Shown here in pieces: positions 16,030-23,949 of a stretch of 64,000 bases of DNA. Origin of the DNA: Rheinheimera texasensis DSM 17496 (GTDB lineage: Bacteria; Pseudomonadota; Gammaproteobacteria; Enterobacterales; Alteromonadaceae). Numbering within the stretch: position 1 is the stretch's first letter; each line of letters opens with the position of its first letter. The stretch lies in contig NZ_KL544005.1 of assembly GCF_000711985.1 (NCBI RefSeq), positions 695,970 to 759,969 on the forward strand, written 5' to 3'. The translations under genes and the position numbers were made by a program. The notes under the pieces are model-generated. The model made no database searches. It was not told the origin of the DNA and worked only from the letters and a program-made list of their open reading frames with translations.

Positions 16030-16468
16030 ATATTAATTTCGTTATATTTGATGGCGGTTGAAACTTAATAATTTAATTACAACTAATAGCCACGCTCTTA
16101 AGCTGGGGCAGCCATTTTGAGTTTTTTAATATCCTGCAGCGCTTGCGAAAAAATCAATCGCTATCAATGCTTTACCGGCAACCACATTGTGGCGACAATA
16201 ACAAAGCAGGTTCAAACCCTCCAAGCAATTACAGCATATATGTAACATCTTTGTATTCGTCGGATCGAGCACTACAAACTGGCCAGCAAGTCAAAATAGA
16301 CATGGATAGCGCTCGGATTTTTAGCCTTTGGACAATGTGGGACCATCTCGAAAATTTCGAGAGCCACTACAGTTGCGGTCTCAGCAAGGTCCGCTTTCAG
16401 TGAAAAGCAACGATTCGGCAGTATCAATTGTACTCGTCGGCCAATTGAAAAGACCCATCCCCCAAATA
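16030..16468. other. Non-coding spacer with right arm of island repeat
   Basis: 439 bases between two minus-strand genes. The first part should hold the promoter of the TPR-nuclease gene, and 16347-16417 is the right copy of the 71-bp repeat. No supported gene. Confidence 0.55.
16347..16417 (-). repeat. Right copy of island 71-bp inverted repeat
   Basis: Reverse complement is about 51/71 identical to 515-585 without gaps, with the same length and the same two conserved blocks. The internal CTCGAAAATTTCGAG is itself a near-perfect palindrome. It marks the right end of the cargo block that begins at 515. Confidence 0.65.
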
Positions 16469-18199
16469 TCACTCAAGATCTTCATCATCCAAAGTATCAA
16501 TAACTTGCTCGGCATCCATCTCGATCTGGTGCCGGGTCCACTCAGCTGCAACTGCAGGATCTGCTGCTATCCGTTTTTCGATTTCCAGTGTTTCCCGGTA
16601 TTCAGCGGCTTCGGCTTGTAAAGTCCAGGCTGCTTCGTGGCCGCGTTCTTCGATGTGAGATTTAATGTCGCTGATGCTCAGGCGGAAGAATTCTTTACGT
16701 GGGTTCACTTTATTTAACTGGGCACGCAGGAAGTAACGATGCAGGTCGCGCTCCAGTGCCGGGGCATCCTCGCTCCAAATCATCGCGTGCACATCAAACG
16801 GGAATGGAACGCTAGCATCACCGAGCTCTTTAACCCGATCTAATGGTTCCAAGCGGCGTGTCATACCGACTTTATAAACATTTTCGCCAAAGGAACCGAG
16901 ATTCGAAATAATGTACACATGGCCAGTTTTGGTTTGCTGAGCCATCGACAGTGCGCGCTGATTTTTCGTTTCGGCATCAATCAGTTTTTGCTGCAAATCA
17001 GCTAGCTTCGCTTCAAATTCGGCCCGTTGGTCTTCACTGGCTTTTTCCAGTTGCGCCTGCATTTTTTCTAACGCTTTTTGGATAGCCGCTTCTTCTTTTG
17101 CTGTATCTTTGATGGCACGTTCGTATTCACGCCTGGCCTTTTCTTCTTCACGGATTTGTTCACGGATCCGCCGTTGTTCTTCTTTTTCTTGTTCACGAAT
17201 AAGGTTCACAGCGGTTAACCAATGCAGTTCATCAACACGGGATTTTAGGTATTCTTCAGTGATACGTGCATTGCGAAATGCTTTGCCGTTATGGTTGACC
17301 AAAGCAAAAGCATCGCGAATTTCTGCTTCCAGTTTGCCGAAGTTGTCGGTTTTTGAGCGGGACAAAATGGAGTCCACCTTGCCGTTAAACGCATCGGTCA
17401 CAAAGTTAATGGCCGTTTCAGCACGGTTTTTCTCAACGTAGTCACAAGCTGCCGCGCGTGCAGAAGTAACCATCAGTTTGGTGCGCTCGCGAGCGCGCTT
17501 AAGCTCCTGCCCTGCATCCTTAAAGGCATACATCTCTGCGAGCTCATCTAACAGACCATAAGTTGGCTTCAGATGCGCGTCACCATAACCTTTTACGGTG
17601 TTTTTCAGCGCCTCTATAACAGCTTCTAACCGGTCAGCCTCTTTCAATGCGCGATAAGCATCACCAGCAATGTCCTCAGCATTTTGCTGAGCTTTGCTGA
17701 TAATAGCTGCTGCCTGAGTATTGGCTTCATCAATGGTTGCCTGCAGTTTTTCCCGCTTTGCTTTGGCATCGGCGTTGGTTTCACGCCTAAGCGTTTCGGC
17801 GTAAATATTGGCTTTTTCGGTGATGAGGCCAGCCTCACGATTGGCATCTGCCATGAGCTTGCGAACCCGCTCTTTCGCTTCTTCGTCGTTGCGGGCGATG
17901 ATCCCAGTAAGACGTTCGAGTTCCAGAGTTGTATCGCGAATATGGCTGAAACGGCTTAGTGATTGGATCTCAGCAGCGAGCTGTTCGTTTCTGGTCTCAA
18001 GCTCGCTGATGATTTGGCGTGCTTGGTTGGCACTGGTTGTTTGTTCCTGAATAACTCGCTGCAGTTCTTCACTTTCTGCAGTCAGTGCCGCAACCTGTTT
18101 TGTTAGCTTAGAATTCCATTTGAACATCGCCCGGAGGATCAAAACAAAACCGATGCAAAGACCGATGATCACCAAAACGCCAAACTGCGCATTATCCAT
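16469..18199 (-). CDS. DUF4041 coiled-coil protein with T5orf172/GIY-YIG domain
   Basis: A 576-residue protein. The start at 18199 is chosen for AAGGAG 6 bases upstream rather than one 13 codons earlier. An N-terminal membrane anchor (residues ~5-27, FGVLVIIGLCIGFVLILRA) is followed by a long coiled coil and a DUF4041 region (~190-300). A second coiled coil rich in E/K/R (~320-420) leads to a C-terminal T5orf172-type GIY-YIG domain (GHVYIISN... VYKVGMTRR... ALERDLHRYF). This architecture is recurrent in bacteria and phages, and its biological role is unclear. It lies outside the paired 71-bp repeats, between them and the tRNA. Confidence 0.85.
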   Translation of the reverse strand: MDNAQFGVLVIIGLCIGFVLILRAMFKWNSKLTKQVAALTAESEELQRVIQEQTTSANQARQIISELETRNEQLAAEIQSLSRFSHIRDTTLELERLTGIIARNDEEAKERVRKLMADANREAGLITEKANIYAETLRRETNADAKAKREKLQATIDEANTQAAAIISKAQQNAEDIAGDAYRALKEADRLEAVIEALKNTVKGYGDAHLKPTYGLLDELAEMYAFKDAGQELKRARERTKLMVTSARAAACDYVEKNRAETAINFVTDAFNGKVDSILSRSKTDNFGKLEAEIRDAFALVNHNGKAFRNARITEEYLKSRVDELHWLTAVNLIREQEKEEQRRIREQIREEEKARREYERAIKDTAKEEAAIQKALEKMQAQLEKASEDQRAEFEAKLADLQQKLIDAETKNQRALSMAQQTKTGHVYIISNLGSFGENVYKVGMTRRLEPLDRVKELGDASVPFPFDVHAMIWSEDAPALERDLHRYFLRAQLNKVNPRKEFFRLSISDIKSHIEERGHEAAWTLQAEAAEYRETLEIEKRIAADPAVAAEWTRHQIEMDAEQVIDTLDDEDLE

Positions 18200-18434
18200 T
18201 GCAAACTCCTTTTTGTATTTTTGTACCTTTTTATGCAATTTTTGTCTATTGGTACAAGCATGTAAATCGGAACTTTTCAGCCTTTAGCAAAGATGTCAGG
18301 GTCGAGAGCGCATGATTGCATCTGTCGAATTAGCAGCGATTTGTTAATGCGGATGCATCTCGCAAAAGGTCAACAGTCAGAGCGAGGCAAAGGTCAAAAT
18401 ATTTAGATGATTCAACGTTGGTAGGTTTAGATTT
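18200..18434. other. Spacer upstream of DUF4041 gene
   Basis: Holds the presumed promoter of the DUF4041 gene; no gene or strong structure seen. Together with the repeats at 18435-18464 and the tRNA terminator it forms the island-to-tRNA junction. Confidence 0.4.
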
Positions 18435-18464
18435 GGCACATTCACGGCACATTTAAGGCACAAT
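18435..18464 (+). repeat. Three GGCACA direct repeats at 11-bp spacing, probable recombinase arm sites
   Basis: GGCACATT begins at 18435 and 18446, and GGCACAAT at 18457. The exact 11-base period puts all three on the same face of the helix. They lie immediately beyond the terminator of the tRNA gene, where integrative elements that use tRNA 3' ends carry integrase arm-binding sites. Function is inferred from layout. Confidence 0.5.
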
Positions 18465-18466
18465 AA

Positions 18467-18500
18467 ATAAAAAAACCACTTGAGTTGCCTCTAAGTGGTT
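18467..18500 (-). terminator. Terminator of tRNA-Arg gene
   Basis: On the minus strand the stem AACCACTT / AAGTGGTT with an 11-base loop is followed by TTTTTATT, starting 8 bases after the CCA end of the tRNA. Confidence 0.85.
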
Positions 18501-18508
18501 GATTTATA

Positions 18509-18585
<77 letters not shown>

Positions 18586-18597
18586 GCGACGGTGGGC

Positions 18598-18626
18598 ATT
18601 GTATTGTGCCTGTTGGCGCTTGTCCA
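18598..18626 (-). promoter_or_regulatory. Sigma-70 promoter of tRNA-Arg
   Basis: On the minus strand TGGACA (18626-18621), a 17-base spacer and TACAAT (18603-18598); each hexamer matches consensus at 5 of 6. The -10 box ends 12 bases before the mature 5' end of the tRNA. Confidence 0.85.
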
Positions 18627-18732
18627 GCCGCAAAATCGTTGGTTTTTCGGCTTTATTAAAATTTATCAATCGATTAGCCAAAATTTGAACAACCGCCGAT
18701 ATATCCGTGTGACAAGCACCGGCAGCGCCGCT

Positions 18733-20670
18733 TCACGCCGCGAGGCGGAAGCGGTTGATCATGGCCTGTAACTGCTCGGCCAGTTTTGCCAGTTCGGCGG
18801 CAGTGACGGCGGTCTCTTCGGCACCGGAACTGGTGTGCTGCGAGATGTCGCTGATACGGGTGATATTTTCGTTAATCTGCTCGGCGACAGTGCTTTGCTC
18901 TTCGGCCGCTGAGGCGATTTGCACCGTTTTGTCGTTGATTGCTGCCACGCCGTGCACTACGTCTGCCAGCAGTTCGCCGGTGGTCTGGATCACCGCGGCG
19001 CCCCGGTCGGCTTGCTGCAAGCTTTGCTGCATCGCCTGATTGGCTGCTGCCGCGCCTTGCTGCAGCGTCTCAATCATCTTTTGGATATCTACCGTCGATT
19101 GCTGGGTGCGCTGCGCTAAATGGCGCACTTCGTCGGCGACTACGGCAAAACCACGGCCTTGTTCGCCGGCGCGGGCGGCTTCGATAGCGGCGTTTAGCGC
19201 CAGCAGATTGGTTTGGTCGGCAATACCGCGGATCACGTCCAGTACCTGAGTAATCGTCTGGCTGTGTTCATTCAGCGCCAGAATCTCCTGGCTGGTATGC
19301 TGCACTTGCCCGCGTAGTTGTTGGATCAGCGTGATAGTCTGGCTGAGCTGTTGCTGGCCCTGACCGGCTTTTTGCTGCACTTCCTGCGCCTGCTCGGCGG
19401 CGGCCGCCGTGCTGAGTGCCACATCATGCACAGTTGCGCTCATTTCATGCATCGCAGTGGCGGCCATTTCAGTGTCTTGCTGCTGCTGAGCGACGCCAGC
19501 GCTGGTTTCGCGCGTCACAGCTGAAGCTTGTTCGGCAGCAGTCGCCACCTGCTGCGTAGCAAAGTAAATCTCCCGCATCACCTGTTGGAGCTCTTCGGCG
19601 AGCTGGTTCATGCCGGCAGCGATTTGGCCAAATTCGTCCTGGCCCTGATACTGGCTGCGCGCCGTCAGGTCGCGGCCAGTGAGCTGTTGCATCAGCCTGC
19701 GGATTTGCCGCATCGCCTGCTGAATATTGCGGTGAATAGCCAGACTGAAACCGGCGACTACCAACACGGCCAGTAACAGCAAAATAGCCGCCTGCAACAG
19801 ACTGCCCCGGGCGGCTGCTTGCTGCGAGGCGGCGGCGTCGCCAATTTGCTGCATCAGTTGCTGCTGGCGGCTGATCAACATCGCCATCCGTTTGCTGGCG
19901 ACGCTGAACCAGTTCGCAGCATCCTGACCAAACTTTTGTCCGCTGGCGCTTTGCAGCACCAGTGGCTGCAATGCCAGATATTCGGCACTGTCGGCTTGCT
20001 GCAATAAGGCTTTGTCGTCGGCACTTTGTTGTAGGCGGCTGCTGAAGACCAAAAATGCGCCCTGATTCTGCGCGATCCGGCTAATGAGTGCTGGCTCCGC
20101 CTGGTCCTGGCTAAAGGCCAGGCTTACCATCGCCCGTTCACGGCCAGCCCGCTCAATCAGTTCAATCCAGTCATTTAACGTTGCCAGCTGGCGTGCCAGC
20201 GTCAGATCGGTCAGCGTTTGTACCACAGCGTCATTGCGCTGCAGTAACTGGCTGATGTGTTTGGTATAAGCGGCAGCCGCAGCCGTCGCGTCCAGGTTGA
20301 AACTATCAATCTGGACGCGCAGGCCCGGCAATGCCTGCATCAGATCATTGAGTTCAGCGCGCTGCAGGCCAGTCAGTGCAGCCAGCCGCTCGTCGCTGCC
20401 ATTGCGGGCTTTTTTTACTTCAGCGCCAAATCGCGCGCCTTTGCTGCTGATAAAAATCCCGCTGCTGCCACGTTCAACCTGCAGGGCATTCACCAGCTGG
20501 CCCAGCAGCAGATGGTCGCTGATCGCCGCACGCACCTGCACGGCATTTTGATATTGCTGCCACTGCGCCAATAAACTCTGGGTGGCAAACCACAGTAGTA
20601 AAACGGAAGGGAAAAACAATAATAACAATAGCTTGCGATGCATCGGCAGGTTTTGCAGCAGGTGTTTCAT
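18733..20670 (-). CDS. Methyl-accepting chemotaxis protein with NIT sensor domain
   Basis: A 645-residue chemoreceptor. Order: cytoplasmic start and TM1 (residues ~13-33); a large periplasmic all-helical NIT (nitrate/nitrite-sensing) domain (~45-290, with the [17 protein letters not shown] signature); TM2 (~300-320); HAMP (~322-375); and the signalling domain with the conserved hairpin [20 protein letters not shown]. It ends without a CheR/CheB-tethering pentapeptide. AAGGAG lies 5 bases before the ATG. The ligand is probably nitrate or nitrite by domain homology only. It is monocistronic and the first backbone gene after the tRNA. Confidence 0.93.
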   Translation of the reverse strand: MKHLLQNLPMHRKLLLLLFFPSVLLLWFATQSLLAQWQQYQNAVQVRAAISDHLLLGQLVNALQVERGSSGIFISSKGARFGAEVKKARNGSDERLAALTGLQRAELNDLMQALPGLRVQIDSFNLDATAAAAAYTKHISQLLQRNDAVVQTLTDLTLARQLATLNDWIELIERAGRERAMVSLAFSQDQAEPALISRIAQNQGAFLVFSSRLQQSADDKALLQQADSAEYLALQPLVLQSASGQKFGQDAANWFSVASKRMAMLISRQQQLMQQIGDAAASQQAAARGSLLQAAILLLLAVLVVAGFSLAIHRNIQQAMRQIRRLMQQLTGRDLTARSQYQGQDEFGQIAAGMNQLAEELQQVMREIYFATQQVATAAEQASAVTRETSAGVAQQQQDTEMAATAMHEMSATVHDVALSTAAAAEQAQEVQQKAGQGQQQLSQTITLIQQLRGQVQHTSQEILALNEHSQTITQVLDVIRGIADQTNLLALNAAIEAARAGEQGRGFAVVADEVRHLAQRTQQSTVDIQKMIETLQQGAAAANQAMQQSLQQADRGAAVIQTTGELLADVVHGVAAINDKTVQIASAAEEQSTVAEQINENITRISDISQHTSSGAEETAVTAAELAKLAEQLQAMINRFRLAA

Positions 20671-20837
20671 CAGTGCTCCTTACTGAATGATGGCGCCAGG
20701 CCGGATAAACAGGCCGGTTTTTCTTCGCCAGTATATGTGTTACCAAAACACCTACAGCTGAGATTTATTCACCTGTAAAAGGTCGAGCGTGCTGCATTCG
20801 CAAACATCGCGACATTGGTTATAGTGGAGCAAGTCCA

Positions 20838-21731
20838 ATGACCACGGGCGCTTCCCTGATGCACTGCCAAACCTTTTATTTCCGGCTTTTTATCTGGTTT
20901 TGCCTCGGTCTGCCTGCAGCCGCAAAGGCCAGCACCGCGCCTGAACTCATCTGGCTAACCGAGCACGCACCGAATCAGGCGTTGCAGGTGCTGGATATCA
21001 ATGAAACGACCTTTCGGCTGCTGGAATCACAGTTACCGGGGGTTAAAATCAGCCGACAGCAAGCGACGACCGCACAGGCGGCGAAACTGCTGCAACACAG
21101 GCCTAATGTTTGTGTAGGCAACAAGCTAGCGTCGCCGGATCGGCGCAGCTGGGGGATGATCAGCCATCAGCCGCAGGTGATTTTTCCGGGGCTCAGGCTT
21201 TATGTGCTGCAATCATCCGGGCTCAGATCCTGGCTGGCGCAGCTAAGCAGCGGCAAACCACTCAGCCTGCAGCGGGTACTGTCGGCGCATCAACGTTTTA
21301 AACTCGGTTTCAACACAGATCGCAGTTATGGCAACCAACTCGACTCTTTGCTGAAACAAGCCGCTAATCAGCGCAATTTATTCTCCCGTAGCGGGCCGGA
21401 TAACGCCGGCGGTTTGCTGCAGATGTTTAGCCTGGGCCGGATTGACCTGCTGATTGAGTACCCCAATGTGGTCGAACATTATCTGGCGCAGTTGCCAAAG
21501 CCACCTGCCGTGCAAAGTTTTGCGCTGCAGGAATCGCCCGCGCTGTTGCCTGGCCACATCATCTGTTCAGACACACCGCAAGGCCGGTTGCTACTGACCA
21601 GCCTCGACCAGACCATCAGCAAAGTCAGCCAGCAGCAGGCGTATCTGGATGCGCATTTACACTGGTTTGCGCCGGCGCTTCACGCTGAGCTGACAGCCCT
21701 GTACAATCAGACGTATGGCACAAATTTCTAA
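20838..21731 (+). CDS. Periplasmic substrate-binding-like protein (TIGR02285-type)
   Basis: A 297-residue exported protein: a signal peptide (cleavage after about residue 31, AAAKAS) followed by a two-lobed domain resembling family-3 solute-binding proteins of the TIGR02285 kind. Motifs are WLTEHAPNQALQVLD early, NVCVGNKL near residue 90, and PGLRLYVLQSS, GLLQMFSLGRIDLLIEYP and GHIICSDTPQGRLLL later. GGAG lies 9 bases before the ATG. Such proteins are widespread in Rheinheimera-like bacteria with no known ligand. It is followed 18 bases later by a rhodanese gene. Two relatives occur at 49.5-51.4 kb. Confidence 0.75.
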   Translation: MTTGASLMHCQTFYFRLFIWFCLGLPAAAKASTAPELIWLTEHAPNQALQVLDINETTFRLLESQLPGVKISRQQATTAQAAKLLQHRPNVCVGNKLASPDRRSWGMISHQPQVIFPGLRLYVLQSSGLRSWLAQLSSGKPLSLQRVLSAHQRFKLGFNTDRSYGNQLDSLLKQAANQRNLFSRSGPDNAGGLLQMFSLGRIDLLIEYPNVVEHYLAQLPKPPAVQSFALQESPALLPGHIICSDTPQGRLLLTSLDQTISKVSQQQAYLDAHLHWFAPALHAELTALYNQTYGTNF

Positions 21732-21749
21732 TATAACCGGAGCCTGATA

Positions 21750-22100
21750 ATGAAACAGTTCAATATGTTGTGCAGAGCAGCGCTGCTTGGCCTTGCGGTG
21801 TTTGCCGCGCCACTGGCTTTAGCAGCAGATAAAATCTGGATAGATGTGCGCAGCGCTGAAGAATTTCAGGCTGGCCATTTAAAAGATGCGCTGAATATTC
21901 CGCATACCGAAATTGCAGCGAAAATTAGCGCTGTGACGCAGGACAAAAATGCTGAGATCCAGCTGTATTGCCGCTCCGGCCGGCGCTCTGGCCTCGCCGA
22001 AGCGGAGTTGAAAAAGCTGGGGTTTACCAATGTACATAACGCCGGCGGTTATGAGGCGCTAAAAGCAGCGGCAGAAAAAGCGGAAAACCGGATTAAATAG
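21750..22100 (+). CDS. Periplasmic rhodanese-like sulfurtransferase
   Basis: A 116-residue single-domain rhodanese with a signal peptide (cleaved after ALAA, about residue 26). The active-site loop CRSGRR has catalytic Cys74, and the N-terminal WIDVRSAEEFQAGHL motif is intact. It resembles periplasmic PspE/GlpE-type enzymes that transfer sulfane sulfur, for example from thiosulfate to cyanide or thiols. CCGGAG is 7 bases upstream of the ATG. It probably shares a transcript with the preceding periplasmic gene. It ends 5 bases from the convergent COG0523 gene. Confidence 0.9.
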   Translation: MKQFNMLCRAALLGLAVFAAPLALAADKIWIDVRSAEEFQAGHLKDALNIPHTEIAAKISAVTQDKNAEIQLYCRSGRRSGLAEAELKKLGFTNVHNAGGYEALKAAAEKAENRIK

Positions 22101-22106
22101 CCGGTT
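22086..22106. terminator. Short bidirectional hairpin at convergent gene ends
   Basis: AACCGG and CCGGTT flank nine bases including the rhodanese TAG stop. The minus-strand side is followed by TTTT. It is weak, but placed exactly between two converging genes. Confidence 0.4.
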
Positions 22107-23158
22107 TACTGCAAAAACTGCAGGCTTTGCTCGATAGTTTCGGCGCTTAAATTGTCGGTGATAAATACCAGCTTACAGCGCCGGTCGGCGTCCGGCCATT
22201 CGGTCAAAAGACCAGCCGGATGCAGCAGATGTTGCACCGCGTGCACCACCAGCGGGCCAGGAAAACCCACGACATTAAGAATTGCTTTGAGGCGCAATAA
22301 CTGCGGCCCCAATTCCGGCATTAAGGCGTCCAGCCACTGGTCGATTTGCGCCGCAGTGACCGGATGTTCCAATACATAACAATAAGCGCGGATACGGTCG
22401 TTGTGGCGGTTCACATCCACCGGCTCGGAGCTCGTTTGCTCAGCCCGCAACAAGCCTTGTTTACCGCTAACCGGCGCAAAGCTGAGCTTATCTGTCGGCA
22501 GCCAGCTGTGCAGCGGTGCCGTCGATTGCACCGGCTCAGCATGGTCCAGCGCTAAAATCTCATCAACCCGGGTTTGGCCCTGCAGCACCCGCTCAACCGG
22601 CGCTGTGGGGTTCAGTGCCGCCATCGCTTCGCGCGTAGCGGCTTGTTGGGCATCAGTGGCAAGGTCGGTTTTGCTCAGCAGCAATAAATCCGCCACCGCC
22701 ACCTGTTTTTGCGCTTCGGGATGGGTCGCCAAAGTACCCGCGCCATTGACCGCATCGACCACAGTGACAGTGCCTTGCACCCGGTAGCTGTCATACAGTT
22801 TTGGCGTATTGCTGATGATTTGCAGAATCGGTGTCGGTTCTGCCAAACCTGTGGTTTCAATCACCACCCGGTCAAACTGGCGCACGCCGTTGCGGGAAAA
22901 ACGCCAGGTGGCATCACTTAAGGTTTTGGCCAAATCACCGCGAATAGTGCAGCAGATACAACCGCTCGACAGCTCGACAATTTGCTCATCGCTGCTTTTA
23001 CTGACCAACAGATGGTCCAGGCTGGTTTCACCAAATTCGTTGATGATAACCAAAGTGCGGCTGAACTCCGGTAACTGCACCAGCTGATTTAACAAGGTGG
23101 TTTTGCCACTGCCTAAAAAACCAGTTAATAAAATCAGCGGGATACGTTCATGGCGCAT
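22106..23158 (-). CDS. COG0523/CobW-family metal-chaperone GTPase
   Basis: A 350-residue G3E GTPase. The start at 23158 is set by CTGGAG 5 bases upstream; an upstream start adds a cysteine-rich tail without a ribosome binding site. Motifs are the P-loop TGFLGSGKTTL, VIINEFGETS, the metal-binding SSGCICC (CxCC), ETTGLAEP and LLLSKTDLA (NKxD-type), and the C-terminal CobW_C domain. These proteins deliver zinc, cobalt or other metals to target enzymes in a GTP-dependent way; the specific metal cannot be read here. It is divergent from the iron-responsive pair at 23.3-23.9 kb. Confidence 0.9.
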   Translation of the reverse strand: MRHERIPLILLTGFLGSGKTTLLNQLVQLPEFSRTLVIINEFGETSLDHLLVSKSSDEQIVELSSGCICCTIRGDLAKTLSDATWRFSRNGVRQFDRVVIETTGLAEPTPILQIISNTPKLYDSYRVQGTVTVVDAVNGAGTLATHPEAQKQVAVADLLLLSKTDLATDAQQAATREAMAALNPTAPVERVLQGQTRVDEILALDHAEPVQSTAPLHSWLPTDKLSFAPVSGKQGLLRAEQTSSEPVDVNRHNDRIRAYCYVLEHPVTAAQIDQWLDALMPELGPQLLRLKAILNVVGFPGPLVVHAVQHLLHPAGLLTEWPDADRRCKLVFITDNLSAETIEQSLQFLQ

Positions 23159-23270
23159 AAAAACTCCAGGGCAGCGGCAAGCAAATTCGCGTGATAATAT
23201 CACAAAACACTAAGAGTACTGCCCTGCCCCGTGCAGCAATTTTTTTGCTCAGGTTCAGCTATTTTTGTTA

Positions 23271-23289
23271 TTGATAACTATTCGCATTT
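23271..23289 (+). promoter_or_regulatory. Fur-box-like site
   Basis: TTGATAACTATTCGCATTT matches the 7-1-7 Fur pattern (TGATAAC-T-ATTCGCA) and lies about 40 bases before the 36-residue protein gene. Two similar sites occur at 28.55-28.68 kb beside clear iron-uptake genes. Confidence 0.6.
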
Positions 23290-23329
23290 AGTTATACTGC
23301 AGTTATCGCTGTTTTCGGAGCAATACCGG

Positions 23330-23440
23330 ATGAAACTTCGCAAAAAAATCGCGCCACTCAGCACAGTCGCGCTGATCACCACTTTTCTGCTGGTCAATCA
23401 GCATTGCCAGTGGTTTCCGACTCAGGTCGTCAGCGGCTGA
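23330..23440 (+). CDS. 36-residue hydrophobic microprotein
   Basis: A short gene beginning MKLRKKIAPLSTVAL, with a basic N-terminus and a hydrophobic core (ALITTFLLVN), then HCQWFP. GGAG lies 9 bases before the ATG, and it follows a Fur-box-like promoter. It could be a signal-like or single-pass membrane peptide. It ends 41 bases before the next gene on the same strand, and the two form an apparent operon. No family recognised. Being too short for gene finders, it may be unannotated in related genomes. Confidence 0.5.
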   Translation: MKLRKKIAPLSTVALITTFLLVNQHCQWFPTQVVSG

Positions 23441-23481
23441 GTGCTGCTGCACAAGCATTACACGCAGCACAAGGAGACAGC

Positions 23482-23949
23482 ATGCAGATTTGGCAATATT
23501 GGATGGAACTGGGTAATCAGGCGTATTTCACGCAAGACTGGCCACAGGCCCAGCATTGTTATCAGCAGGCACTGGCAGATGTCTGGCCGGTCTGGCTGGA
23601 AAGCACTTTAGGCGCGGCGGCTGAAGCCGGCACTTTGCAGCAGCTGCCGGACGATGAGCTCTGTTTACCCAGTTGTTGCCTGGCCGTCACAGTGCGTAAC
23701 TTAGCCAATTGCCATCGTGCCGCCGGCCAGCCAGGCCGCAGCCGTGCTTTGCTGAAACAAACCCAGCGCTGGTTCTGCTGCGCGCTGCAACAAGCGAAAC
23801 TGCCGGCACCGCTCTACGCCAGCCTGCTGAACCTGCAGGCCGATTTACACGAGGCTTTGTTGCACTGCGCGGCAGACCCGCAGCCACAAGAGCAGAATCG
23901 CATTGTCGGCAGCGGCTTTACAGCTGCGGCGGGCTCAACAATTCATTAG
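23482..23949 (+). CDS. Small TPR-like protein, iron-operon partner
   Basis: A 155-residue soluble protein. The start at 23482 is chosen for AAGGAGA 5 bases upstream. It begins with a clear tetratricopeptide unit (WMELGNQAYFTQDWPQAQHC) and has a second (VRNLANCHRAAGQPGRSRAL) near residue 80. The middle is cysteine-rich (ELCLPSCCL, RWFCCALQQ). No catalytic motif. Placement behind a Fur-type box and a microprotein suggests a role under iron limitation, by inference. Its last 32 bases overlap the 3' end of the convergent gene at 23918. Confidence 0.7.
   Translation: MQIWQYWMELGNQAYFTQDWPQAQHCYQQALADVWPVWLESTLGAAAEAGTLQQLPDDELCLPSCCLAVTVRNLANCHRAAGQPGRSRALLKQTQRWFCCALQQAKLPAPLYASLLNLQADLHEALLHCAADPQPQEQNRIVGSGFTAAAGSTIH

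Noticed and set aside
1-18500. Intact prophage
   Set aside because: No capsid, tail, terminase, portal or lysis genes; only recombinase, regulators and defence-type cargo.
23404-23481. Upstream start for the small TPR gene
   Set aside because: It overlaps the microprotein end in another frame, whereas AAGGAGA precedes the later ATG at 23482.
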